64,000 nt of DNA from LMUY01 sp965276785. Its GTDB lineage: Bacteria > Pseudomonadota > Alphaproteobacteria > Acetobacterales > Acetobacteraceae. Under the pieces are notes generated by a model. That model was not told the origin of the DNA and did no database searches. It was given only the letters and a program-made list of their open reading frames with translations. The stretch covers positions 1,922,001 through 1,986,000 of the forward strand of contig OZ255629.1 of assembly GCA_965276785.1 (NCBI GenBank), given 5' to 3'. How positions within the stretch are numbered: position 1 is the first letter of the stretch; every line of letters begins with the position of its first letter. Position numbers and translations under genes: made by a program. Positions 25,361 through 34,374 of the stretch are shown in pieces.

Positions 25361-26173
25361 ATGTCAGGCTTTTCTGAGGCACCAACCGGAGACATCGTGC
25401 TCAGCCTGCGCGGGGTCTCCAAGACCTTCGGGGCGATCTCGGCGCTCACCGATATCGACCTCGACGTGCATGCTGGCGAAGTCGTGGCGCTGGTGGGCGA
25501 TAACGGCGCGGGCAAGTCCACGCTGATCAAGATCCTGGCGGGCGTGCACCAGCCGACCGCCGGGACCATGGAGTTCGGCGGCAAGCCGGTGACACTCGCC
25601 GGACCCAGCGACTCGCTGGCGCTCGGGATCGCCACCGTGTTCCAGGACCTGGCTTTGTGCGAGAATCTGGACGTGGTCGCCAACATCTTTCTCGGCAAGG
25701 AAATGCGGCCACTGCAGCTCGACGAAGTGGCGATGGAAATCCGCGCCTGGACCTTGCTCAACGAGCTGTCGGCCCGCATCCCGAGCGTGCGCGAGCCGGT
25801 GGCCTCCTTGTCCGGCGGTCAGCGGCAAACGGTCGCCATCGCACGCTCGCTGCTGCTCAACCCGAAGCTGATCCTGCTGGACGAACCGACCGCGGCCTTG
25901 GGCGTGGCGCAGACCGCCGAAGTGCTCGACCTGATTGAGCGGGTGCGGGACCGCGGGTTGGGCGTCATCATGATCAGCCACAACATGGAGGATGTCCGCG
26001 CGGTCGCCGACCGCATCGTCGTGCTGCGCCTGGGGCGCAACAACGGCGTGTTCTACCCCGACGCCTCGAACCAAGAGCTGGTCAGTGCCATCACGGGGGC
26101 GGCCGACAACTCGGTGTCGCGCCGGTCCAAGCGGCGCCAGGATACCAGCGCGCCGGCGGAGCCGCGGGCGTGA
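25361..26173 (+). CDS. Sugar ABC transporter ATPase (single domain)
   Basis: A 270-residue ATPase. Walker A is GDNGAGKST, the Q-loop is FQDLALCENL, the signature is LSGGQRQTVAIARSLL, Walker B is LILLDEPTAALG and the switch His is in ISHNME. Most RbsA/XylG proteins have two ATPase domains, while this one has one, as in FrcA-type transporters, so it should work as a homodimer. The C-terminal 25 residues are Arg/Ser-rich. Its stop overlaps the permease GTG (GTGA). Confidence 0.93.
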   Translation: MSGFSEAPTGDIVLSLRGVSKTFGAISALTDIDLDVHAGEVVALVGDNGAGKSTLIKILAGVHQPTAGTMEFGGKPVTLAGPSDSLALGIATVFQDLALCENLDVVANIFLGKEMRPLQLDEVAMEIRAWTLLNELSARIPSVREPVASLSGGQRQTVAIARSLLLNPKLILLDEPTAALGVAQTAEVLDLIERVRDRGLGVIMISHNMEDVRAVADRIVVLRLGRNNGVFYPDASNQELVSAITGAADNSVSRRSKRRQDTSAPAEPRA

Positions 26174-27426
26174 CGGCCAAGCTCGAAGACAAACCTGCAG
26201 CCGCGCTGCTGGACCGCAGCGACGTGCGCGTGCGGGAGGATATCGGGCTCGCGGGCGCCGTCCGTGGCTTGCTTGACCGGGTCCGCTCGGGCGATCTCGG
26301 CTCCCTGCCGGTGGTGGTCGGGCTGGCGATCATCTGGACGGTATTCGAGAGCCTCAACCCGATCTTCCTGTCCAGCAGCAACCTGGTGAACCTGTTGTTC
26401 GACTCCTCGACCGTGGGGGTGATCGCGCTCGGCATCGTCTGCATCCTGATGATCGGTGAGATCGACCTCTCGGTGGGTTCGGTCAGCGGCTTCGCCTCGG
26501 CGCTGATCGGCGTGCTTTGGGTCAACAGCGGCTGGCCGGTATGGCTGGCGATCCTGGCCGCGCTGGCCGCCGGGGCAGTGATCGGCGGGGTTTATGCGGT
26601 GCTGTTCAACCGGCTCGGCATGCCAAGCTTCGTCTCCACCCTGGCCGGGCTGCTCGCCATCCTCGGGCTGCAGCTTTACATCCTGGGCGAGACCGGGTCG
26701 ATCAACCTGCCCTACGACTCGCCGCTGGTGACGCTGGGCCAAACCCTCGTCATGCCGCATGCCGTCGGCTACGCCATTGCTGCCCTTGCCGGCGCTGGAA
26801 TCCTCGTCACCGGCTTGCGCACCGCGGCCCGGCGCCGCGCGGCGGGGCTCTCCGCGCAATCGCTGGCCTCGCTGGTTTTACGTGCGGCCGTGCTCGTCGC
26901 CGTGCTCGAAGTGGTGGTGTTCTATCTCAGCCAGGACCGCGGCATCCCCTGGATGTTCGGCATCTTCGTCGGCCTGGTCGTGGCGATGGACTACGCGCTG
27001 AAACGGACGAAATGGGGCCGCTCGATGACCGCGGTCGGCGGCAACCGGGAGGCGGCGCGCCGGGCTGGCATCGACGTGCGGCGCATCAACCTGAGCGCCT
27101 TCATGCTGTGCTCCACCTTGGCGGCGTTCGGCGGCGTGCTATCGGCCGCGCGCCTCGCCTCAGCGAGCCAGCAGGCCGGCACCGGCGACGTCAACCTCGA
27201 CGCTATCGCCGCCGCGGTGATTGGCGGCACCAGCCTATTCGGCGGGCGGGGCAGCGCCTACGCCGCCCTGCTCGGCATCATCGTCATCCAGTCGATCTCG
27301 AGCGGGTTGACCTTGCTCGATCTGTCGTCGTCGCTGCGCTACATGATCACCGGCGCCGTGCTCGCCATCGCGGTGATCGTCGACTCCCTGGCGCGCCGCT
27401 CGCGCGCCTCTCATGGCCGCGGTTAG
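26170..27426 (+). CDS. Sugar ABC transporter permease (RbsC/XylH type)
   Basis: A 418-residue inner-membrane permease with about ten predicted helices. The family motif CILMIGEIDLSVGSVSGFASALIG is present, as are GMPSFVSTLAGLL and, near the end, IAAAVIGGTSLFGGRGSAYAALLG. The length and the long linker around residues 215-240 fit XylH better than RbsC. Translation starts at GTG 26170, coupled to the ATPase stop. A cytoplasmic N-terminus of about 45 residues precedes the first helix. Confidence 0.92.
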   Translation: MTAKLEDKPAAALLDRSDVRVREDIGLAGAVRGLLDRVRSGDLGSLPVVVGLAIIWTVFESLNPIFLSSSNLVNLLFDSSTVGVIALGIVCILMIGEIDLSVGSVSGFASALIGVLWVNSGWPVWLAILAALAAGAVIGGVYAVLFNRLGMPSFVSTLAGLLAILGLQLYILGETGSINLPYDSPLVTLGQTLVMPHAVGYAIAALAGAGILVTGLRTAARRRAAGLSAQSLASLVLRAAVLVAVLEVVVFYLSQDRGIPWMFGIFVGLVVAMDYALKRTKWGRSMTAVGGNREAARRAGIDVRRINLSAFMLCSTLAAFGGVLSAARLASASQQAGTGDVNLDAIAAAVIGGTSLFGGRGSAYAALLGIIVIQSISSGLTLLDLSSSLRYMITGAVLAIAVIVDSLARRSRASHGRG

Positions 27427-27436
27427 GAACGGGACA

Positions 27437-28528
27437 ATGGCGCAGAACCCAGTGCGGACCAACACGCGGATGACCGCCATCGTCTGCCACGGCCCGGAGG
27501 ATTACCGAGTGGAGCAGGTGGCGCGCCCGATGCCTAAAGCCCGCGAGATGGTGATCCGCATTTCCGCCTGCGGCATCTGCGCCAGCGACTGCAAGTGCTG
27601 GCAGGGGGCCAAGATGTTCTGGGGCGGCTCCAATCCCTACGTGAAGGCGCCGGTAATCCCCGGCCATGAGTTCTTTGGCGTGGTGGACGACCTCGGCGAG
27701 GACGCAGCAGCGCATTTCGGGGTGAAACCCGGCGACCGGATCATCGCCGAGCAGATCGTGCCGTGCGACCGCTGCCGCTTCTGCCGCACCGGCAAGTATT
27801 GGATGTGCGAGGTGCACAACATCTTCGGCTTCCAGCGCGAAGTCGCCGATGGCGGCATGGCCGAGTACATGCTGATCCCGCCCACCGCGCGCGTGCACGT
27901 CATCCCGCCCGCGGTCTCGCTGGAAGACGCGGCCATTATCGAGCCGCTATCCTGCGCCATCCACACCGTCCAGCGCGGCGACGTGCAACTGGACGATGTG
28001 GTGGTGATCGCCGGCACCGGCCCGATCGGGCTGATGATGGTGCAGGTGGCGCGGCTGAAGACGCCCAAAAAGCTGGTGGTGATCGACATGGTCCCCGAGC
28101 GATTGGCGCTGGCCCGCCAGTTCGGCGCCGATGTGGTGATCAACCCCAAGCAGGAAGACCCGCTCGCCGCCGTGCATGCGCTCACCGAGGGCTATGGCTG
28201 CGACGTGTATATCGAAGCCACCGGGTCGCCCAGTGGCGTCACGCAGGGGCTGTCCCTGATCCGCCGCCTCGGCCGCTTCGTGGAGTTCTCAGTGTTCGGC
28301 AGCGACACCACAGTCGATTGGAGCATCATTGGCGACCGCAAGGAACTGGACCTGCGCGGCGTGCATCTCGGGCCGTACTGCTACCCGATCGCCATTGACC
28401 TGCTATCCCGCGGGCTGGTGACGTCAACCGGCATCGTGACGCATGGCTACGCGCTGGCGCAGTGGGACGAGGCCATCAAGGTTGCCAACTCGCTGGACTC
28501 GATAAAAGTGCTAATAAAGCCAGCCTAG
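27437..28528 (+). CDS. Zinc-dependent alcohol/polyol dehydrogenase
   Basis: A 363-residue medium-chain dehydrogenase. The catalytic zinc site is CGICASDC and GHEFFG, the structural zinc site is CDRCRFCRTGKYWMC, and the Rossmann motif is VVIAGTGPIGLMMVQ. The insertion around QGAKMFWGGSNPYVK resembles erythritol/L-threitol dehydrogenases. ATG 27437 follows GGAACGGG; an upstream in-frame ATG at 27413 overlaps the permease. It closes the AraC-ABC cluster and probably oxidises the imported polyol. Confidence 0.85.
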   Translation: MAQNPVRTNTRMTAIVCHGPEDYRVEQVARPMPKAREMVIRISACGICASDCKCWQGAKMFWGGSNPYVKAPVIPGHEFFGVVDDLGEDAAAHFGVKPGDRIIAEQIVPCDRCRFCRTGKYWMCEVHNIFGFQREVADGGMAEYMLIPPTARVHVIPPAVSLEDAAIIEPLSCAIHTVQRGDVQLDDVVVIAGTGPIGLMMVQVARLKTPKKLVVIDMVPERLALARQFGADVVINPKQEDPLAAVHALTEGYGCDVYIEATGSPSGVTQGLSLIRRLGRFVEFSVFGSDTTVDWSIIGDRKELDLRGVHLGPYCYPIAIDLLSRGLVTSTGIVTHGYALAQWDEAIKVANSLDSIKVLIKPA

Positions 28529-28533
28529 GAGCA

Positions 28534-30609
28534 TCAGTGCCGCTTCGCCGCTGCCCCGCCGCGCGCAGGCGCATTGGGTGCCACCACCTGAGTCGCTGCT
28601 TCACCTCGCCCCACCGGGTTCTCGGCCTGCTGGCATTGGCCAGTGTTGCCAGTGCCAAATTGGATGGTTGGCAAGATCGCCGCCGGCGGGAACAACACGC
28701 CGAGACCCACCGCTGCGCCCCCCTTTAGCGCCAATGGCCCGATCTCGGGGCGAATGGACGGCGCCTTCAACGTGCCGGTAATGTCGATCGGGGTGGAAAG
28801 CGTGCCGATGGAGAAATGCTTGGACCGGGTCAGCAGCTTGTAGTCGAGCGTCTCGTTGGCGAGGTTGATATTGCCCGTGCCGCGAACCTCTGCCTCGCTG
28901 GTATCCACGATCAGCGTCTTGGTCGCCATCAGCCCATCCGTCAGGGTGTATTCCGCGACAAAGCATTGCAGATTGGCCTTCTGCGGCACGCCGAGCGCGG
29001 ACAAGATGGCGTTGCCCACCTCCAACCCGGCGATGTCCACGAGTAGGGCACTCAAATTGCCGCCTGACAGACCGGCCGCCAAGCCGCCATTGCCGTGGCC
29101 GAGCAAACTCCCCAGCGAGTCGCCCGTGGCGTTGAGCTCGGCATTGCCGGTGAGCGTGCCCGCCCCTTGCACCAGATGGGTCGCTGCCAGCAGGCGGTCG
29201 AGGCTGACATGCTCAAGGTCAATCCGCGCCACCGCGTGCAAATCGTGCGTATTGACCGGCGTCAGGTCGGCATGCAGCACGATATTCCCGCCGCCGACAG
29301 CAAAGCTCAGCGGCTGCAACTGGATGCGTCCGTCGGTGATGTCGAGGTTGGCGACGATGTTGTCGAGCGGCACTGACCGGCCCTCGATATGATCGCCTTT
29401 GTACCTCAGCCGGACATCGGCGAAGTTCAGCTTGGGCATGTTGACCGGCGTCTGCGGCAATACCTTGTCGGTGCTCGCCTCCTTGCGCGCCACCGCGGCC
29501 CGCTGCTGCGGCGGCTGCCCCGCCTCATTTTTCTGGCCCGGCGTGGTGCCGATGAAGCCGCCCAGGTCGGCCAGGTTGACCGCATGCGAGTACAACGAGG
29601 CATCGACCAGCATGCGCGGCCGAGTCGGGTCCACCGCGATATCGCCGTTGAGATCGCTATCGCCGAGCCGGCCGTGGAAGTCGTCGAATCGCACCTTCCG
29701 GTCGGCATAATCGAGCTTGCCGCCGACGGAGAAGGCCGGCGTATGCGGGATCGGCACCCCGGTGAGCGGCGTGAGTTGCGCCATGTCCGGGCCGCTGAAC
29801 TTCAGCGTCAGGTTGGCCCCGGCAAAGTTCAGCGGGTTCTCCACCGTCCCGGTCAGTGCGACGCGGGTCGGCCCATTGGCGACCTGCAGATCGATCGGAT
29901 AGGGATGGTCTTTATCCCGCAGCGACAGCAACGCCCCGCCGACGAAATGCGCGGTCACCGGCTGGGCTGCGTATTTGCCAGTGGCCTCGGCCACGATCTC
30001 ATCGCCAGTGGCAGCCGCAACGCCATTGGCCGGCGCGACCGTGTTGGGCTTCTGCGTCGCCACTTTGACGTTGAAGTCGGCCCTCAGCTTGGCCAGCGCT
30101 ACGTGCGCCTGGCCGTCATTGATCACCAAGTTGCCAATCTGCGGCCCCGATGAAGCACTGCCCGAGGGCTTGCTGCTGGAAGACGAGCCGGCCGGCCAGT
30201 TGGCTTGCCCCTGCGCATCTTGATCGGCTTCAATCACCGGGTGGTCGACCGTGATTTGCGGCAGCACCACCTGGCGCGACTGGATGAACGGCAGCACCGC
30301 CGCTGTGATGCTGAGCCGGCCGATGTCGGCAAAAGGCTTGCCGCCAGCGAGGTCGGGCGTGCCCGCCACCTCCACCCCATCGAGCGAGACGGTGATGGTG
30401 CGGCCGAGCGACACGTGCAGATGTTGCGCCGTAACCTTGCGGCCGAGTGCAGAACTGGCCTGGGCGTCCACCACAGGAAGGAACCAGTCCCAATCCCACA
30501 GCGCCACCAACGCGACCACGGCCAAGCCAACCACGCCGAGCACCCACGCCCAAACATGCCGGCGGCGCCGCACCGGCGAGTTTGGTTGCACTGTGGCAGA
30601 ACTAACCAT
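28534..30609 (-). CDS. AsmA-family envelope protein
   Basis: A 691-residue AsmA-family protein. One transmembrane helix lies at about residues 20-37 (WVLGVVGLAVVALVALW). A long periplasmic part of beta-rich repeats follows, beginning SALGRKVTAQHLHVSLGRTITVSLDGVEV. The conserved AsmA C-terminal region includes GDSLGSLLGHGNGGLAAGLSGGNL and DYKLLTRSKHFSIGTLSTPIDITG. AsmA-like proteins are thought to move phospholipids across the periplasm. It converges with the dehydrogenase gene with a five-base gap. ATG 30609 is the only good start. Confidence 0.9.
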   Translation of the reverse strand: MVSSATVQPNSPVRRRRHVWAWVLGVVGLAVVALVALWDWDWFLPVVDAQASSALGRKVTAQHLHVSLGRTITVSLDGVEVAGTPDLAGGKPFADIGRLSITAAVLPFIQSRQVVLPQITVDHPVIEADQDAQGQANWPAGSSSSSKPSGSASSGPQIGNLVINDGQAHVALAKLRADFNVKVATQKPNTVAPANGVAAATGDEIVAEATGKYAAQPVTAHFVGGALLSLRDKDHPYPIDLQVANGPTRVALTGTVENPLNFAGANLTLKFSGPDMAQLTPLTGVPIPHTPAFSVGGKLDYADRKVRFDDFHGRLGDSDLNGDIAVDPTRPRMLVDASLYSHAVNLADLGGFIGTTPGQKNEAGQPPQQRAAVARKEASTDKVLPQTPVNMPKLNFADVRLRYKGDHIEGRSVPLDNIVANLDITDGRIQLQPLSFAVGGGNIVLHADLTPVNTHDLHAVARIDLEHVSLDRLLAATHLVQGAGTLTGNAELNATGDSLGSLLGHGNGGLAAGLSGGNLSALLVDIAGLEVGNAILSALGVPQKANLQCFVAEYTLTDGLMATKTLIVDTSEAEVRGTGNINLANETLDYKLLTRSKHFSIGTLSTPIDITGTLKAPSIRPEIGPLALKGGAAVGLGVLFPPAAILPTIQFGTGNTGQCQQAENPVGRGEAATQVVAPNAPARGGAAAKRH

Positions 30610-30691
30610 TGCTAAGCAACGTGCTGATCTTTGCGCGGTTGCAGACCCTTCCCGGCGCGCGCATGCTGAACCAAACGTAAGGGGGGTCCGG

Positions 30692-31018
30692 ATGATCTAC
30701 GAGATGCGTGTATATCACTGCCTGCCCGGCCGGCTGCCTGCCCTGCTACAGCGCTTCGAGACCATCACGCTCGGCATCTGGGCCCGGCACGGCATTCGCC
30801 AGGCTGGTTTTTGGACCACGCTGATCGGCGCCTCCGACCAAAGGCTCACCTACCTGCTCGCCTGGGACAGCCTGGCCGAACGGGAGCAGAAGTGGGCTAC
30901 CTTCCTGGCAGACCCTGAATGGATCGAGAAGCGGGCGCAGACCGAGGCGGACGGCTTCATTGTCGCCTCCATCACCAACGAGTTGCTGACTCCGACGCGC
31001 TTCTCCAGCGTGCAGTAA
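30692..31018 (+). CDS. NIPSNAP family protein
   Basis: A 108-residue ferredoxin-like alpha/beta barrel protein. MIYEMRVYHCLPGRLPALLQRFE is the usual N-terminus; GFWTTLIG and LTYLLAWDSLAEREQKWATFLADPEW follow. NIPSNAP domains are dimeric and often bind small hydrophobic ligands, but bacterial roles are unclear. GGGGGG lies before ATG 30692. A short membrane ORF begins two bases after its stop. Confidence 0.9.
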   Translation: MIYEMRVYHCLPGRLPALLQRFETITLGIWARHGIRQAGFWTTLIGASDQRLTYLLAWDSLAEREQKWATFLADPEWIEKRAQTEADGFIVASITNELLTPTRFSSVQ

Positions 31019-31019
31019 G

Positions 31020-31178
31020 GTGGAATCGTCGAGCCACACGGTATCGCGGACGGATCGCCGGGTCGGCAGACGCTCCCGGTCGGCCGCGCACCGGCGGCTG
31101 GGGCTGGCTATCGTCGCTCTCAGCGCGGCGGCTATGGCGGGCTTCCTGGGCTGGCTCACCGTGCATCTTGGTTTGTAG
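31020..31178 (+). CDS. Small single-pass membrane protein (putative)
   Basis: A 52-residue frame from GTG 31020 to TAG 31176-31178. Residues 1-27 are Arg/Ser-rich and positively charged; residues about 28-50 form one hydrophobic helix (LGLAIVALSAAAMAGFLGWLTV). The charge bias gives an N-in orientation. It starts directly after the NIPSNAP stop, with TAAGG as a weak ribosome site. Its stop is six bases from the stop of the convergent gene, so it fills the gap neatly. No family recognised. Confidence 0.4.
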   Translation: MESSSHTVSRTDRRVGRRSRSAAHRRLGLAIVALSAAAMAGFLGWLTVHLGL

Positions 31179-31183
31179 CAAGA

Positions 31184-34100
31184 CTATCGGAACACGTCGA
31201 ACAGGCTCCGCATGAAGCCCGGCGTCAGCGCCGAGAGTGGGTTAATACCGACCGAAGGCTCGTCGATCGCGCCACTCAGGCTGTAATTGGCGGCAAACAT
31301 CCCGCTGCCCTTCTCCGGGCTGAACAGCTTGCCCACAAACGGCACCCGGCCCGGCAGCGAATTCACCGCGTAAGCCGGCACAATCGTGCCATGCAGCGCC
31401 ACCGTGTTGCGGCCGAAGTCCAGGCTGCCGCTGGCGGTCACCCCCAAAGACGCGCTGAACGCCCTCGCCTCGTCCAGTTGCAGGAGGGCGTTATCGAGCC
31501 GGAACGGCGCTACCAGGCGGTCGAACACCAGGCCGGGCCCGCGCAGCGCGTCGGACAGCCCGTAAACGGTGAGCGCCTGCAGCACCTTGCCGGTGAACGG
31601 CGCTCCGCGGACGCTGAAATTGGCCAAATCCATCGTGCCGGAAAATGGGCTATTCGGCTGCCGATCGTCGAACGCGCCGTTCACCGTCATCTCGCCGCCA
31701 TTCAGCGCGTGCGCCAAGTTGGTCTGGCGCAGCAACAGGCCGAGATTGGCGGTGACGGCATGCAGCCGGCGTTCGCCCGCCGCGGGCACCAGTTCGGCCT
31801 CTACCCGCTCCGGGCCGCGGGAGGTGAGGTGGCCCGAAGTCAGCCGCTGCCCGGTGCCGGCGGCTTGCAGCGCGACGGGGCCGACCGCCTGCCCCGGCCC
31901 AAACCGCACCTCGTCGAAGCGCAGATCGAGCACATACGGCGCGCTGACCCCGCCCGGCGGGGCTGGCTGCGCCGGACTCGCCGGCTTGCCGCCCAATTGG
32001 CCCTCCAAGTCGAGCCGGCTGCCCGACAGTGTGATGCGGTAGGGCTGGCCGTCCGCCTGTGGCAGGCCGATACTGCCGGCAGCACTGCTGCGGCCGACCT
32101 GCCCCTCGTCGAGATGGACCACCGTCACCCGGCCGCCGGCCGTCTCGCTGCTGGCCGCGATCCGCAGGCCCGGGGCGCTGGCCTTGATGTTCGTCAGCCC
32201 CACCAGCCTGCCATGGTCGAGCAACGCCTGTCCCGCCGCCTGCCCGGCCGCCCCGGCGGCCTTGGACCAGCCTATCGGGGTTTGAATGGCAGCGTCCTTG
32301 AGGTCGGCGGCAACCGTCAATGTGGCCGTCGCATCCCGCCGCTCGGCGTAGTCCACCGTGGTGGCGAGCACGCCCGATTGCAGCCCGATCACGCCCAGCC
32401 CCGCCGCGCGGGCCGCGTCCGGCGTTACGGCGATGGCGGCGGAGGCCTGCTCTAAAACCTCACTGGGCGGCCCGTCGCGGAAATCCATGTCGAGCGCCAG
32501 CTTGGAGGGCAGTTGGTCCAGCAGCGCCGTTCCCGCCGCCTTTAGCCCATCGTTGCTGACATCCAGCGCGATCTGCCCATGGTCGAGGTCTCGGCCCGCC
32601 ACCACGGCGCCGAGATGGGCGTCGGTCACCTTGCTGGTGGCGTGGATGCCGATCTGGTCGATGGTGACCTTGGTCTCCAGCGGCAGGTTTACTGTGAGAT
32701 GCGCCGTCACGCTGCCGGACGGGTTGGTGACCGGGACCGGCCGCTTGCTCAGCAAGTTGAGGCGGGGATTGCCGAGCAGGCCGAACACGTCTGACAGCGG
32801 GCCCGCAAAGTCCGCGTTCAGCACCGAGGTCTGGTCGTGCACAGTGAGCCCGGTGATGCGCATCGTGGCTGTCTTCATCACCAGCGCCCCCGTGCGGCCG
32901 TTCGACCCGGTAATCAGCAGCGTGTCCGGCCCGTCGAAGCTGAGCACGGCATGGGTATGCTCCAGCGGCGGCACTGGACGCAGCCACCAGATGGTGACGT
33001 CCTCCGCCGCCAGGGAGCCGCTGGCGGCGGTCAGGGCCAGATCCTCGCCGGACGAGCTGCCTGCCAGCGTGAAGCTGAAATGGCCGTCATGCGCGGTGCC
33101 GGCGGTCAGGTTCTGCACCAGCCAGGGGCGGGAGCCGCCGCCCACTCCCTCGGGCCAGAGCGCTGCCAGGTCGGACAGAGCGGCGCGATCCAAATCGACC
33201 GTGGTGTCCGCCCGTACCCGCCCGCCAGCGAGCGTGGCGGTGCCGGCAATGACCAGGTTGGAAGGCGGATTGCCCGAAGGCGGCGCTAACGTGACGTGGA
33301 GCGTGCGCAGTGTGATGGCGCGCGGTGTGCCCCCGGCGTCCAGCGACAGGGCGGCGAAATGGGCCGGGCTGGTGCCCCCTTTCGCAGGCAGCAGCAGGGT
33401 GCCGACGCCGGCCTCGGCGTGCACACTGGCATGTTGGAGTTGCAACGCCGGTCCGAAATCGGCGGCGAGTTTCAATCCGACCGCGGCGTCCAGCGCTCCG
33501 AACGCGGCCAACGCCGGCACGGCCCGCGCCAGATCGGCCGGGGAGACCGGCGTACTGGCCGCATCCAGGTGCGACGCCCTTTGGCCGAGGCTGCCGGTAA
33601 CCAGCAGATGCGTCGAAACCGGGCCGGCGGCAAGCGTGCCCTCGGCATGGCCGGTCATGCCCTCGCCTTGCCGGTCCAGCCCCAGGGAGGCATCCGTCAG
33701 CCGCCAGACTGTATGCAGCACCCGGTCGTCCACCGTGACCTGCAGGTCGGTGACGCTGACATGCCGCAACGGGCCGATTTGCTGCAGGTCGAAGCCTGCG
33801 CCGCCGGGTTGGGCCGGGCGGATGATGGCGAGCCGCACGCCCGTTGCGGTGATCTCGGTCGGAATGAAGTCCAGCCGCACCAGCCGCCGCAGCGGCACCG
33901 CGACTGTGGCGGAGCGGACCGTGTCCGCCAGCCGCCCAGCATCGGCGACGTCGAGCCGTAGCACGTGCACGCCGGCGGTCTTGGCCATGGAGAGGACGAT
34001 GCGGCCGCTGACGATGTTGGGTGCGAACTTCGCTTCCAGCCGGTGTGCCGCCCCCGTCACGTCCAGCGGCCCCTGGTTCAGCCGCCAGATCAAGACCCCG

Positions 34101-34201
34101 AACGCGAGCAGGACGATCACCACCAAGCCCAGCACGAAACCGAGCGCGCCAAGCAGAAGCTGACCGGAACGCCGGCCGAACCAGCGGGTGAGATTCAGCA
34201 T
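31184..34201 (-). CDS. AsmA-like/DUF3971 large envelope protein
   Basis: A 1005-residue YhdP/AsmA-like protein. One transmembrane helix (LLLGALGFVLGLVVIVLLAFGVLIW, residues about 15-40) anchors a huge periplasmic beta-rich region, with DUF3971-like features such as RLDFIPTEITATGVRLAI. The C-terminus GTIVPAYAVNSLPGRVPFVG and NYSLSGAIDEPSVGINPLSAL is typical. The family helps keep outer-membrane lipid balance. It is the second AsmA-superfamily gene here, separated by the NIPSNAP unit. ATG 34201 is chosen over a TTG three codons upstream. Confidence 0.88.
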   Translation of the reverse strand: MLNLTRWFGRRSGQLLLGALGFVLGLVVIVLLAFGVLIWRLNQGPLDVTGAAHRLEAKFAPNIVSGRIVLSMAKTAGVHVLRLDVADAGRLADTVRSATVAVPLRRLVRLDFIPTEITATGVRLAIIRPAQPGGAGFDLQQIGPLRHVSVTDLQVTVDDRVLHTVWRLTDASLGLDRQGEGMTGHAEGTLAAGPVSTHLLVTGSLGQRASHLDAASTPVSPADLARAVPALAAFGALDAAVGLKLAADFGPALQLQHASVHAEAGVGTLLLPAKGGTSPAHFAALSLDAGGTPRAITLRTLHVTLAPPSGNPPSNLVIAGTATLAGGRVRADTTVDLDRAALSDLAALWPEGVGGGSRPWLVQNLTAGTAHDGHFSFTLAGSSSGEDLALTAASGSLAAEDVTIWWLRPVPPLEHTHAVLSFDGPDTLLITGSNGRTGALVMKTATMRITGLTVHDQTSVLNADFAGPLSDVFGLLGNPRLNLLSKRPVPVTNPSGSVTAHLTVNLPLETKVTIDQIGIHATSKVTDAHLGAVVAGRDLDHGQIALDVSNDGLKAAGTALLDQLPSKLALDMDFRDGPPSEVLEQASAAIAVTPDAARAAGLGVIGLQSGVLATTVDYAERRDATATLTVAADLKDAAIQTPIGWSKAAGAAGQAAGQALLDHGRLVGLTNIKASAPGLRIAASSETAGGRVTVVHLDEGQVGRSSAAGSIGLPQADGQPYRITLSGSRLDLEGQLGGKPASPAQPAPPGGVSAPYVLDLRFDEVRFGPGQAVGPVALQAAGTGQRLTSGHLTSRGPERVEAELVPAAGERRLHAVTANLGLLLRQTNLAHALNGGEMTVNGAFDDRQPNSPFSGTMDLANFSVRGAPFTGKVLQALTVYGLSDALRGPGLVFDRLVAPFRLDNALLQLDEARAFSASLGVTASGSLDFGRNTVALHGTIVPAYAVNSLPGRVPFVGKLFSPEKGSGMFAANYSLSGAIDEPSVGINPLSALTPGFMRSLFDVFR

Positions 34202-34232
34202 GGCAGGCAAGGGAGCACTATCGCATTTGCAC

Positions 34233-34273
34233 CGTCATGGCCGGACTTGATCAGATCAAGTCCGGCCATGACG
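34233..34273. repeat. Perfect 41-base palindrome (dispersed repeat)
   Basis: Twenty bases (34233-34252) are followed by one central base and their exact reverse complement (34254-34273). It lies in the divergent spacer between the AsmA-like gene and glnE. The arm shares its first 15 bases with the element at 6421. The rest of the spacer has no recognisable gene. Confidence 0.85.
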
Positions 34274-34374
34274 AGATTGGCGAGGCTCGAACCCAATTGC
34301 TACCGCCCTCCGCCAGCGGGAGAGCGAGCACGGACACGGTTGACCTTCCCCCTTCCGGGAGCAAACGCTAGCTT

